Positions 54,185 through 62,684 of a DNA stretch of 64,000 nucleotides are shown in pieces; positions within the stretch are counted from its first letter, which is position 1, and each line of letters begins with the position of its first letter. This DNA is from Capnocytophaga sp. oral taxon 338 str. F0234. GTDB lineage: Bacteria > Bacteroidota > Bacteroidia > Flavobacteriales > Flavobacteriaceae. Made by a program: the position numbers and the translations under genes. The stretch spans positions 677,751 through 741,750 of the forward strand of contig NZ_GL872413.1 of NCBI RefSeq assembly GCF_000192225.1. The letters run 5' to 3'. A model generated the notes under the pieces. The model was given only the letters and a program-made list of their open reading frames with translations, had not been told where the DNA came from and made no database searches.

Positions 54185-55357
54185 CTAATTCACAAATTCA
54201 CTCGGTGTTTTACCCGTAATTTTCTTAAACACTTGATTGAAAGATGATTTAGAGTTAAAGCCCGCTTCATAGGCAAGCCCCAGAAGATTAAAATTCTTAT
54301 CAATGTCTTTCTTTGCCAAAGCGATAAACTCTTCGACACGATAGCTGTTCACAAAGTCATAAAAATTCTTTCCTTCGTACTGATTAATGATTTGTGAAAG
54401 GTGATTTGGTGGTACACCTAACATTTCAGCCAATTGTCCTAAAGAAAGCTTCGACTCTAAATAAGGCTTTTTATTTTTCATTAAATCCAATAACTGTTGG
54501 TGTAGTTTCCTTGCATCTTCCGCTTTCAATCCCGATTTGTGGTATTCAGGAGTTTTGGGGAATGGAGAAGGTTCAATATAGTCTGAATTGTCAGATTGGT
54601 CGGGTAAGGCTAAATTCTTTATAAAAAACTTTTGTTTTTCAACACTAAAAATTCCCTGATACCGTATGCCCCAGAAGCCAATAAACCCTATAAGCAAGAC
54701 AAAGAGACCTAAGAAAATAAGTTCTATATTAACTCCTAATGTAACTTCTAACAGAAATTGCACTATATATCCCACTATCATCACAGAGAAAATCAGTCCA
54801 AACCCAAGGAGCAACAGTCGTAGCCACTGTAGGCTGATACCTTCGTTATAGGCAAATTGCTGACTTATCATCTGTTCATATTGATTGATTTTCTGATAAG
54901 CCAATACTGAATAGATCACACTCACCACTACAAAAGCTATAAATGAAAGCGTAAATAACCATTGATAGGAGCTATGATAATCGGCTTGGTCTATTATTGT
55001 TTTCTCAGTAGCGGAGTAACCAAAAAGGAAAGGAAACATCAGTATGTAGGTAAGTATAAAAGGCAAAAAGTGCAAGCTGTCCCACCAGTAAAGTCGTTGC
55101 GGTTGGCGTAGGTTAGTAACCACATAGAGATATACAAAAGGTGCAAACAAAAGGGGGAAAGGGTGTGTAGCTCCTACTAAATGAGGATATTGTTCCCAAT
55201 ACCCTAAATAGTGTAGATAGTAGTTTAATAAATAGATACCAATAGATACCAACCATACTCCTAGTATATTGTCGGATAGACTTTTATGGGACTTGCTAAA
55301 CAATAATGTTGATAGGAAGAAACTCAAGAAAATACCAATTGTAAAAAGACTACTCAT
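54185..55357 (-). CDS. membrane-anchored AraC-family regulator
   Basis: 390 residues. The N-terminal part (about 1-235) has seven or eight hydrophobic segments. The C-terminal AraC DNA-binding domain (about 285-390) contains SLGQLAEMLGVPPNHLSQII and VAYEAGF-like LAYEAGFNSKSSFNQVFKKI, ending GKTPSEF. This 7TM-AraC layout senses an envelope or small-molecule signal and regulates neighbours. It is immediately upstream of the TonB receptor on the same strand, its likely target. Confidence 0.87.
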   Translation of the reverse strand: MSSLFTIGIFLSFFLSTLLFSKSHKSLSDNILGVWLVSIGIYLLNYYLHYLGYWEQYPHLVGATHPFPLLFAPFVYLYVVTNLRQPQRLYWWDSLHFLPFILTYILMFPFLFGYSATEKTIIDQADYHSSYQWLFTLSFIAFVVVSVIYSVLAYQKINQYEQMISQQFAYNEGISLQWLRLLLLGFGLIFSVMIVGYIVQFLLEVTLGVNIELIFLGLFVLLIGFIGFWGIRYQGIFSVEKQKFFIKNLALPDQSDNSDYIEPSPFPKTPEYHKSGLKAEDARKLHQQLLDLMKNKKPYLESKLSLGQLAEMLGVPPNHLSQIINQYEGKNFYDFVNSYRVEEFIALAKKDIDKNFNLLGLAYEAGFNSKSSFNQVFKKITGKTPSEFVN

Positions 55358-55445
55358 TTTTTTAATTTACTAATTTGTTAATTAGTTTAGTTTCATTGAT
55401 AATTGCTAAATAATTCAATGTATGAAAGTATAAAATAATTACAAA

Positions 55446-56159
55446 TCAACTCAAATTTCTCTTAAGTTCACTTAACGAATGCTTTTGAAAGCCATCTATA
55501 GTAAAATTGTCCTCTGATAACCATTGTTCAAAGGCTTGACGATTGCCTTTCCATTCTTTATCTATCATAGAGAACCATGCCGTATCACGCGTGCGACCTT
55601 TATAAACAATTGCTTGCCGAAAGGTACCCTCATAGATAAATCCCAACCGTTGTGCTGCATATCGTGAGGGAGCATTCAGTGCATCACATTTCCATTCATA
55701 ACGGCGGTATCTTAAGGTTTCAAATACATACTTTGCCAATAAATATTGAGCTTCAGTTGCCATTCGGGTACGTTGGAGTGCTTTAGAGAAAATAACCGTA
55801 CCTACTTCTATTACGCGGTTTTTGGGGTCAATCTGCATTAAGGCAAATGTACCAATAGCCTTTCCTCCTTTTTTGTCCATAATAACAAAATAATAAGGGT
55901 CAGTGGAGGCTTCTTGCTTCATAAGTAAAGCTAATAACTCTTCCTTATTGGCTACAGGAGAGGAAGACAGATATGTCCAGTCCTTAAGCTCAGCGTATGG
56001 TTTGCCATAAAAATAATATAGGTCGCTGAGATGTTTTTCAGCAGAGAGGTGCTCCAGTATGCAATATTTTCCCTCTAAGCGTTGTATTTTAGGGGATTGT
56101 CCTTCCTTATAATCAGGAAGAGACTCGCCGATAGGTTGTTGGAATTCGTTATAAGTCAT
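55446..56159 (-). CDS. GNAT N-acetyltransferase (RimJ/RimL type)
   Basis: 237 residues. The GNAT core is at about 40-200: GTFALMQIDPKNRVIEVG, KALQRTRMATEAQYLLAKYV (acetyl-CoA loop), RYEWKCDALNAPSRYAAQRL, GFIYEGTFRQAIV. The substrate is unknown; relatives acetylate ribosomal proteins or amino-acid-like compounds. It stands alone between a regulator and a barrel protein. Confidence 0.87.
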   Translation of the reverse strand: MTYNEFQQPIGESLPDYKEGQSPKIQRLEGKYCILEHLSAEKHLSDLYYFYGKPYAELKDWTYLSSSPVANKEELLALLMKQEASTDPYYFVIMDKKGGKAIGTFALMQIDPKNRVIEVGTVIFSKALQRTRMATEAQYLLAKYVFETLRYRRYEWKCDALNAPSRYAAQRLGFIYEGTFRQAIVYKGRTRDTAWFSMIDKEWKGNRQAFEQWLSEDNFTIDGFQKHSLSELKRNLS

Positions 56160-56242
56160 GGCTATTGTTGTATTATTTCTTTCTTAAACAGAGATAAATA
56201 GCGATTTTGTGATAAAACATTAATTAGGTTGTATTTTCCTTA

Positions 56243-56854
56243 TCATTTCTTCTTATCTTTCCATACATCAAGATTGAAGTAATATAGGATCCCTATTTGA
56301 TACACTACATTTTTCGGGTCATATCGGAAAGGATATTCGTTGGTATTTGCTTTAGTAACACTCCAAAAACCTCCTTTTATACGTCCTTCTAAGGAAAGTT
56401 GCTCAGTAATTCGCAGTTCAAGCCCCATGAAGCCCGTTAGGTCTATCATTCGTTGCTCAGGGATATGAGAATCTCTGCTTAGAACAAAATCTACAGAGCC
56501 CCCGCAGTCCAAGCGCATTGCAGAGAGAAAGTTAAAACTCATTACATAGCCTAATGATAGGTAAGGGATAGAATAGACGGCGTTAATATTTTTTTCAGAG
56601 TATTCGTATTTGCCTCCTTGTCCTGAATAAGTGAGCTCAAACTTAGCGGCAAGAAAATTATAAACATAATCGGTATATACTAATCCGGCATAGGGTTTTT
56701 GGGTGGGATTATATTCACCATCCCCTCTAATGGATAAATTAGCAAAGTTCAGTCCTCCCCGAAATCCTAAGCTACTACTACGCACCCATGATTCTTCTTG
56801 TGCTGAGATAGGTATCCATATAAGCAGTAAAACTAAATAAGTAAGTCTTCTCAT
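56243..56854 (-). CDS. predicted outer-membrane beta-barrel protein
   Basis: 203 residues. A signal peptide (1-18, ending ISAQ) is followed by GFRGGLNFANLSIRGDGEY, a typical start of Bacteroidota porin/PorT-type barrels. Alternating aromatic strands (YAGLVYTDYVYNFLAAKFEL, PYLSLGYVMSFNFLSAMRL, VYQIGILYYFNL) follow. Function unknown. It has its own -7 box at 56922-56929. Confidence 0.65.
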   Translation of the reverse strand: MRRLTYLVLLLIWIPISAQEESWVRSSSLGFRGGLNFANLSIRGDGEYNPTQKPYAGLVYTDYVYNFLAAKFELTYSGQGGKYEYSEKNINAVYSIPYLSLGYVMSFNFLSAMRLDCGGSVDFVLSRDSHIPEQRMIDLTGFMGLELRITEQLSLEGRIKGGFWSVTKANTNEYPFRYDPKNVVYQIGILYYFNLDVWKDKKK

Positions 56855-56921
56855 AAAAAAGTTGTTAATCTTCCAATAAGTCGTTTACATATTTGTATAG
56901 GTTTGATTTAGTATGATTGTG

Positions 56922-56929
56922 CAAAGATA
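56922..56929 (-). promoter_or_regulatory. -7 box of the barrel gene
   Basis: Minus-strand TATCTTTG, 67 nt before the ATG. It is followed to the right by the palindrome AATTTGCAAATT (about 56935-56946), a possible operator. Confidence 0.5.
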
Positions 56930-56980
56930 CAATTAATTTGCAAATTAGTTGTGTCTTTGTGTTTTAAAAATAGCAATGTT

Positions 56981-57082
56981 ATGGAATTACAAGCTGGAAA
57001 AAGCTATCGTGTGAAAAGGGAGGTTTTTAACTTTCAAGTGATTTCTTGTATAGCTGCTACAGCAAGTGATGGATAAATAATG
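56981..57082 (+). CDS. possible 33-residue ORF
   Basis: An ATG frame encoding MELQAGKSYRVKREVFNFQV and 13 more residues, ending TAA. The N-terminal part looks protein-like (basic, amphipathic). There is no good promoter and no recognised family. It could be a gene remnant or chance. Confidence 0.2.
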
Positions 57083-57087
57083 AAAAA

Positions 57088-58050
57088 CTAAGCCTTGTAT
57101 TTTCCTCTTTTCCATATTTCTATGGAATTGATAATATTCTGCCAAAGGATGTAACAACCAGGTCCTACAGTGGAGAGCGGATGTAAGTAAGTGGCGGCTA
57201 TCCAGATAGCAAAGGCGGTATTCTTCTGTCCTAAAGCCTGTCCTGCCTCAATAGAAGAAGCAAAAAAACGACCTATTAAGCGTCCTACAGCATATTGTAA
57301 AAGGCATAGTACTAATCCTGAGAAAGCGATGAGTAATAGGAAAGATATGCTTGTTTGTGCATGGAAGATATTCTTGAGAGTCGTGCCAGTAACAATCATT
57401 AGTGAGCATCCCCAGAGGTAAAAGGAAAGGTCAGGGATATGTATGAGCCATTGGTGGAAGCGATGGAGTAGGGGGAGGCTCTTAGTAAGGAGTGCCAATA
57501 ACATAGGAACCACCAATACTAAACATACCTTCTGCATTATGATTGAGAAGGCACTCCAAAAGGTCATTTGCGAAGCAGGTTCTATCAGAGGGAAACATAC
57601 GGGGATAAGTAGTGCACAGAGGAGATTGGAAAGAAAGGTATAAGTGGTCATCTGTTCTAAATTACCCCCGAGCTTGAGGGTTACTACAGCTGCCGCAGCA
57701 GCACATGGACTTATAATACAAGCAAGTATGCTCTCTAAAAGGATCAGTTCCTTTCCAATGATATGTAAAAAAAGAATCGCCACTACAATACCCGATACAA
57801 AAAGTAACTGAAAAACAGCTGTCCAGAAGTGCCATTGTACAGGGGCTAATTTCTTGAAATCTACTTTGCAAAAGGTAACATACAGTATAAGGAACATGAA
57901 CAGAGGCAATATACTGTCAAACACAGGAGCAAGCCTTTGTGAGAGTCCTTCCAAAGCCTCCACATAGTAGAATACTAAGTATGCCACCGCTCCTATCCCC
58001 ATGGAGAGAGGGAGGGTCCAATTCTTTATAAAACGAATAAACTTAGACAT
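57088..58050 (-). CDS. bile acid:sodium symporter-like (BASS) transporter
   Basis: 320 residues, about nine or ten membrane helices. SPCAAAAAVVTLKLGGNLEQ and QALGQKNTAFAIWIAATYL resemble the two crossover regions of the BASS fold. The substrate is unknown and could be an organic anion. ATG at 58050 is chosen because the TTG at 58065 lies almost at the transcript start predicted from the -7 box at 58074-58081. Confidence 0.7.
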   Translation of the reverse strand: MSKFIRFIKNWTLPLSMGIGAVAYLVFYYVEALEGLSQRLAPVFDSILPLFMFLILYVTFCKVDFKKLAPVQWHFWTAVFQLLFVSGIVVAILFLHIIGKELILLESILACIISPCAAAAAVVTLKLGGNLEQMTTYTFLSNLLCALLIPVCFPLIEPASQMTFWSAFSIIMQKVCLVLVVPMLLALLTKSLPLLHRFHQWLIHIPDLSFYLWGCSLMIVTGTTLKNIFHAQTSISFLLLIAFSGLVLCLLQYAVGRLIGRFFASSIEAGQALGQKNTAFAIWIAATYLHPLSTVGPGCYILWQNIINSIEIWKRGKYKA

Positions 58051-58073
58051 AGGTAAATTAGGCAATCAGAGGG

Positions 58074-58081
58074 CAAAAGTA
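58074..58081 (-). promoter_or_regulatory. -7 box of the BASS-like gene
   Basis: Minus-strand TACTTTTG, 23 nt before ATG 58050. Confidence 0.5.
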
Positions 58082-58281
58082 ATGAAATAATAAGAAATGA
58101 GCAATGATTAAGAAATAAAAAATAAAGCTGTCTGAAAAGAGGATCTACTTCTAAGAACCTTCTTACAGTCTCATGTATTCCTCAATTCTAAGGGGTTAGA
58201 ATAAGGTGTTTAATATATACTGAGACCTCGAAAATATCAAAGAAAGGTTATTAATATTCGTCTAATTATTTTTTAGTAGTT

Positions 58282-58313
58282 TTTGTGTAATCCAAAAAAT
58301 AGATGTACATTTG
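58282..58313 (+). promoter_or_regulatory. promoter of the 58340 gene
   Basis: TTTG ending at 58285 and TACATTTG (58306-58313) are separated by 20 nt. Confidence 0.6.
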
Positions 58314-58339
58314 TAATGCAAATTAATTTTTACTCTTAA

Positions 58340-59227
58340 ATGAAAAAAGCTCTTCTCTTTTTTGTTCTCTCTCTACTAGTAGGGATCGCCTTGGCTGCTC
58401 TTTACCTCTTCCTTGTTAGGAGATTTACCAGCAGTTATGATAGGGATATATCTATGCTTTTTTCCCCAATTCCCTTTCTATTAGGAGTATGGATATTCTA
58501 TTCTTTTGCTTATAATCAGAAAATAATAGGTATCCTTGCTATCATCTGTACGATTGCTTTCTTCCGGTTTATGATGGGTATTTTGGGAGTTACTTTTTCT
58601 AAAGTATATGAAGGGTTAACAGTGCCTAAAGTCTATAAAAACTATCATTACATATCAGACTATAGAATATTGCATGCAGAAGGAACAAAATACCTTGTGA
58701 GACTTCCTGAAGATCTTCATCACTTTGTAGAAGGTATCTACCTCAACCCTCAGAACGAACTAGTTATCTATGATAAATCAAGACCTATTGACCACGACAA
58801 ACCATCTGTTATTGACTATATGGAGAAATACAATTCCTTAGGGGAGCGTATGCAAGAAAATGATACAATAGAAATACAACAAGACATTCCTAATATTTTT
58901 GATGGAAATTCACAGCGCTTCTCTAAAAAAGAAGAAACTCTTAAACGTACATATATCAATCCTTTGTATGTAGAAAGTTATAAAAGAAAAGGAGGTGAAT
59001 ATGAAACTATTTTGTATTTTGATATAAATACCCTCCCTTATACTTTTAGATTTAAAACAAAATCCTCTTACATCAAAAATCAAAAAGAACTTTCAAAAAC
59101 CCCTACAACCTATTATACAAATGACACTGAAACAATAGAGTCTTTTGGCACTATCAGTGTATATACTAATAAGCATCTTCGCTATCAACTGCTACAAATA
59201 AAAGATGATATCTATATGGTAAAATAA
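58340..59227 (+). CDS. membrane protein of unknown function
   Basis: 295 residues. Three hydrophobic segments (about 5-25, 38-55, 60-80) precede a soluble domain of about 200 residues rich in Tyr, Lys and Asp (KVYKNYHYISDYRILHAEGT; LRYQLLQIKDDIYMVK at the end). No family is recognised. It has a good promoter and is followed by another unknown gene on the same strand 24 bp later. Confidence 0.6.
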   Translation: MKKALLFFVLSLLVGIALAALYLFLVRRFTSSYDRDISMLFSPIPFLLGVWIFYSFAYNQKIIGILAIICTIAFFRFMMGILGVTFSKVYEGLTVPKVYKNYHYISDYRILHAEGTKYLVRLPEDLHHFVEGIYLNPQNELVIYDKSRPIDHDKPSVIDYMEKYNSLGERMQENDTIEIQQDIPNIFDGNSQRFSKKEETLKRTYINPLYVESYKRKGGEYETILYFDINTLPYTFRFKTKSSYIKNQKELSKTPTTYYTNDTETIESFGTISVYTNKHLRYQLLQIKDDIYMVK

Positions 59228-59251
59228 TAACAAGCTTAGATAAATCAACTT

Positions 59252-60316
59252 ATGAAAGAACAAGTAAGAAACCTTTTCAATAAAGCACAAGAAAACTACC
59301 CTACACTTAAAGCCTAAATAGAGGCGCAAGTAGTGCGTTGGTTTTGGGCTGCAGGAGGCGTGGGACTCTTTTCTTTAGAGCCTTTTTATTTTGAAGAACA
59401 CAATTTTCCCAAGAGTAAAATTCTAAAAGAAACCCCTGAAAAGACCGATGATAAATACTTGTATGGCGTGAATGCCAACGACGAAATTATCGTAGGACGC
59501 TCTTATATTGGATGTGGAGACGAATGTTACGAAGATTTCTATTTCCGTGAAGAAAACCAGATTATCTGTTATCACTTTAATCCTTATGTTAAGAAAGAAT
59601 GTTTAAGTGTAAACATATTCATCTATAAGGATGGACTCTTACAATCAATCCACTCCGCTTACTCCGCTTTCGATAATAGTAAAACTTGGAGAGAAAAGAC
59701 TATGTATTATGAGGGGGATAAACTCATTCGTCAGGAGGAAAAAGGATTAGATTATTATTTAAAACCCATTGATTATACCCTTCTCTATACCTATGATATG
59801 CTGGGAAAACTCAATAGTATTACTAGCGAAACCGGCTATGTGTGTTATCAGAAGAAGGATAAGAAAATCAGTTATAAAGCTCTCTCGGAAAAAGCTGCGG
59901 AACGCTACTATGCACTATTACTGCCTACCATTAAGGCATATCCTGTGAAAGAGCCCTTGTACTGCATCAACCTATCGTTTGACTACCAAAACATACTACC
60001 TACAAGGATAGGCTTTGGTACTGAAAGCGAGAGACAAGAATATCAAAAGTATGGCAAAGAGGCAAAACATTACCTTTGGAACACTGCCGAGTATGCTCAT
60101 ACTATAGATATAGAACCCAACGAAGAAGACGCTGCTCTCTTTGACCTTTTCAACCAAGAAACCGAGATGCAAGAAAAGAGCAGTGCCGCCACGAAGCTAT
60201 TAGTCGTTTGTGCCAAACGCATCAAAGAAGACTGGGCATCACTGGGTATTCCCTCTTCCGATGACTTTGTTGTGGTAGTAAGCGATGAAGAAGAATCTTT
60301 TTTAAAGAAAATATAG
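59252..60316 (+). pseudogene. unknown gene interrupted by in-frame TAA
   Basis: ATG at 59252 opens 21 codons (MKEQVRNLFNKAQENYPTLK, A), then TAA at 59315-59317. The same frame continues without another stop to 60316, with a possible GTG restart at 59333 (327 residues). The joined protein would have about 354 residues; replacing TAA by CAA gives an unbroken helix, LKAQIEAQVVRWFW. No known domain is seen; it is acidic and probably cytoplasmic. It may be a recent nonsense allele or express the 327-residue part. Confidence 0.6.
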
Positions 60317-60344
60317 AGTTCAGGTATCAGGTTTTAGGTATTAG

Positions 60345-60379
60345 TTTTGTCGCAAAAAAACACTTTTTTTGCGACAAAA
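60345..60379 (+). terminator. hairpin after the 59252 gene
   Basis: TTTTGTCGCAAAAAAA and its exact complement (16-bp arms) flank CAC. The T7 run is inside the right arm. It lies 28 nt after the stop and could terminate on either strand. Confidence 0.65.
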
Positions 60380-60395
60380 TAACAGCTTATTTTAT

Positions 60396-60572
60396 ATGGA
60401 AAGCACTGATAAAGATTATCAAAATGCGCGAGGAATATTGAGAAATGGCTTTTTGGTAGAAATTCAATCGCCCGAAACCACCAAATTTGAGGTGTGTAAT
60501 AGTGCTTAACCTTACTTTGCAAGCCTTATCGGATTGTATAATCCTAATGCTGATATAGAAAAATATGAATAA
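60396..60572 (+). pseudogene. small unknown gene interrupted by in-frame TAA
   Basis: ATG at 60396 encodes 37 residues (MESTDKDYQNARGILRNGFL, then VEIQSPETTKFEVCNSA), then TAA at 60507-60509. The frame goes on for 20 more codons (PYFASLIGLYNPNADIEKYE) to a second TAA. Read through, it would be a 58-residue protein. CAA to TAA would again explain it. No family is recognised, so it might also be a remnant of a longer gene. Confidence 0.4.
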
Positions 60573-60588
60573 CACACACTATCTTTTA

Positions 60589-60596
60589 TACCTTTG
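60589..60596 (+). promoter_or_regulatory. -7 box of the Crp/Fnr gene
   Basis: TACCTTTG, 31 nt before the ATG at 60628. Confidence 0.55.
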
Positions 60597-60627
60597 CACC
60601 ATATAAGCAAATTATTAACTAATTTTT

Positions 60628-61206
60628 ATGACCCTACAACAGCATTTTGCTAAATACATTTCCGGAGAAACCGAACAAATAGAAGCCCTTTGTGCGCTTT
60701 TTAGCTTGCGTACCCTCAAAAAGAAAGAGTATCTTTTGCGAGAAGGAGAAACTTGCAGGTTTGAGGCTTTTATCACTAAAGGACTTTTGCGCACTTATCA
60801 CATCGACCGCAATGGCAATGAGCAAGTGCTTTTCTTTGGCGCTGAAGACTGGTGGGTAACCGATTTTGATAGCTTTATGCACCAAACGCCCTCTCGGCTC
60901 TATATCCAAGCCTTAGAAGATAGTGAACTGCTCATCATCACTCCCGAAGACAAGCGGTATGCCTTTGAGCATATCCCTATTACCGAGCGACTTTTTAGGC
61001 TGATGACCCTCCGCACCCATATCGCCCTACAGCGCCGTATGATTGATGCCCTTAGCAAAACCGCCGAAGAGCGTTACCACGACTTTCTGAATCAATACCC
61101 TAAGATTGCACACCGGCTTACTAATATACAAATAGCAGCTTATCTGGGGGTAACCCACGAGTTTGTAAGCAAAATCAGAAAAAGAATTAGCAAATTTACC
61201 AATTAG
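60628..61206 (+). CDS. Crp/Fnr family transcriptional regulator
   Basis: 192 residues. An N-terminal cyclic-nucleotide-binding-type barrel (about 10-120: KKKEYLLREGETCRFEAFIT, GLLRTYHIDRNGNEQVLFF) is followed by a dimer helix and a C-terminal winged HTH with recognition helix NIQIAAYLGVTHEFVSKIRK. There is no cysteine cluster for Fe-S sensing, so it is not an oxygen sensor of the Fnr type. The next two promoters each carry TTGAACTA(C/G)TTCAA, a fitting Crp-type operator, making it the likely local activator. Confidence 0.9.
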   Translation: MTLQQHFAKYISGETEQIEALCALFSLRTLKKKEYLLREGETCRFEAFITKGLLRTYHIDRNGNEQVLFFGAEDWWVTDFDSFMHQTPSRLYIQALEDSELLIITPEDKRYAFEHIPITERLFRLMTLRTHIALQRRMIDALSKTAEERYHDFLNQYPKIAHRLTNIQIAAYLGVTHEFVSKIRKRISKFTN

Positions 61207-61224
61207 CAAATTGGCAAATTGCTT

Positions 61225-61237
61225 GTGCATCTTGCAC
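61225..61237. repeat. short palindromic element
   Basis: GTGCATCTTGCAC, related to GTGCGACTCGCAC at 61838-61850. Both are preceded by AATTAGCAAATTG-like sequence. Confidence 0.4.
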
Positions 61238-61240
61238 TTA

Positions 61241-61285
61241 TTGAACTACTTCAATGCAAAACCCCTCTTCACTGCCGTACCTTTG
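61241..61285 (+). promoter_or_regulatory. Crp-type operator and promoter, site 1
   Basis: TTGAACTACTTCAA (61241-61254, one mismatch from a perfect palindrome), 23 nt, then TACCTTTG (61278-61285). There is no -33 TTG. The operator centre falls near -41, as for a class II activator. Confidence 0.65.
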
Positions 61286-61312
61286 CACCGTGAAATTAAA
61301 CGTTGTAAAAGT

Positions 61313-61702
61313 ATGGCAGTTTTTATATTAATACTCGGCATTATCCTCTTTAGTGTACTCTTTCGCAAACGCGAAGAGCATTGGCTTCCTTTTGGTAAAG
61401 ACCATATTTTGCGAAAATTCAAGCAAGGCGGTCGTACCTTTATCTACGAGCAAGCCTCTTTTGAGGCTTCGCAAGAAACGGTGTATTACCTTTTCCAGTT
61501 GGTGTACGAACTCACTAAGCGCAAAGGTTTTTCGCAGTACAAATACGACCTATACGACTTTTCGTATAACATCTTTTGTTATGAAGAAACAACCCTAAAA
61601 ATATTCCGCTACGAAACCTATATCTATCTTATTCGCTGCACCGAGCCTATAAGTATTGAAGAATTTGAAAAAATAAACCCGTATGTTAAATTAGAAAATT
61701 AA
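61313..61702 (+). CDS. small membrane-anchored protein of unknown function
   Basis: 129 residues. An N-terminal membrane segment (2-17, AVFILILGIILFSVLF) and a soluble part with FIYEQASFEASQETVYYLFQ and LKIFRYETYIYLIRC. No family is recognised. ATG 61313 is chosen because the longer frame from 61211 would start upstream of the -7 box. It is probably activated by the upstream Crp/Fnr protein. Confidence 0.65.
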   Translation: MAVFILILGIILFSVLFRKREEHWLPFGKDHILRKFKQGGRTFIYEQASFEASQETVYYLFQLVYELTKRKGFSQYKYDLYDFSYNIFCYEETTLKIFRYETYIYLIRCTEPISIEEFEKINPYVKLEN

Positions 61703-61765
61703 TATGATGTTAGAAAAGCGTGTATAATAAAAAAGGAATAAGTTTTTCTATATACTTTGCACTTA

Positions 61766-61810
61766 TTGAACTAGTTCAATGTTTTTCGCCCCTAACCCGC
61801 CGTACCTTTG
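61766..61810 (+). promoter_or_regulatory. Crp-type operator and promoter, site 2
   Basis: TTGAACTAGTTCAA (61766-61779, perfect palindrome), 23 nt, then TACCTTTG (61803-61810). It has the same geometry as site 1, and the flanks are shared (TTGCACTTA before, TG after). Confidence 0.7.
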
Positions 61811-61837
61811 CACCCGAAAATAATTAGCAAATTGTTC

Positions 61838-61850
61838 GTGCGACTCGCAC
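61838..61850. repeat. short palindromic element
   Basis: GTGCGACTCGCAC in the leader of the following gene; see 51591 and 61225. Confidence 0.4.
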
Positions 61851-61899
61851 CAACAACACTCAAAACAGTAATAATCAAGAAAATCAAAAAACAGAAGAA

Positions 61900-62679
61900 A
61901 TGATGACACAGAAATCTCAAAAACAACAAGTAACCGAGCTTTTAAAAGCTATTGAAACAGGTGCCGCTGAGCCCGTAGGCTATATCAATGCCGAGCATTA
62001 CAAACAACACAACCTCGCCATTGCCGATGGTTTGGCTGGCTTCGGGGCTACCTTGCAAGCACTACCTGCTGGCTCTGCCCGCGTGAATACCGTGCGTGTA
62101 TTCCAAGATGGCGACTATGTATTCGCTCACACCGATTACAACTTCTTTGGCGATAAGATAGGCTTTGATATCTTCCGCTTCGAGAATGGCAAAATCGTGG
62201 AACACTGGGACAACCTACAAGCCAAACCTACCCAACCTAACCCCAGCGGTCGCACAATGACCGATGGTACTACTGAAGTGAAAGATTTGGATAAGAATGA
62301 AGCTAATAAAACGCTTGTCCGCAACTTTGTAGAGGATATTTTGGTCAATGGCAAAATGGAAAAGCTCGCAGGGTATTTCGATGGCGACAATTATTTGCAA
62401 CACAACCCACAAATACCTGATAACCTTTCAGGCTTGGGCAGTGCGTTGCAGGCTATGGCTAAACAAGGTATCACGATGAAGTACGACACCATTCACAAAG
62501 TACTAGGCGAAGGTAACTTTGTGCTTGTAGTAAGCGAAGGACATTTGGGCGGCGTACATTCTTCATTCTACGACCTTTTCCGCGTAGAGAACGGCAAAAT
62601 AGCAGAACATTGGGACACTATCGAGCCTATTGCTAAAAAAGAAACGTGGAAAAACCAAAACGGCAAGTTTGGGTTTTAA
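61900..62679 (+). CDS. two-domain SnoaL/NTF2-like protein
   Basis: 259 residues made of two similar SnoaL-like halves: about 5-115 (EHYKQHNLAIADGLAGFGAT, FRFENGKIVEHWDNLQ) and about 130-250 (DNYLQHNPQIPDNLSGLGSA, FRVENGKIAEHWDTIE). Single-domain relatives are small hydrolases or isomerases, often in stress gene sets with SDR enzymes. The substrate is unknown. It is probably regulated through operator site 2. The start could also be ATG 61903. Confidence 0.85.
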   Translation: MMTQKSQKQQVTELLKAIETGAAEPVGYINAEHYKQHNLAIADGLAGFGATLQALPAGSARVNTVRVFQDGDYVFAHTDYNFFGDKIGFDIFRFENGKIVEHWDNLQAKPTQPNPSGRTMTDGTTEVKDLDKNEANKTLVRNFVEDILVNGKMEKLAGYFDGDNYLQHNPQIPDNLSGLGSALQAMAKQGITMKYDTIHKVLGEGNFVLVVSEGHLGGVHSSFYDLFRVENGKIAEHWDTIEPIAKKETWKNQNGKFGF

Positions 62680-62684
62680 TATTA

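Noticed and set aside
41547-60572. TAA reassigned to an amino acid genome-wide
   Set aside because: Many intact genes here (ychF, hemE, nrfH and others) end at TAA at the expected length, so TAA is a normal stop.
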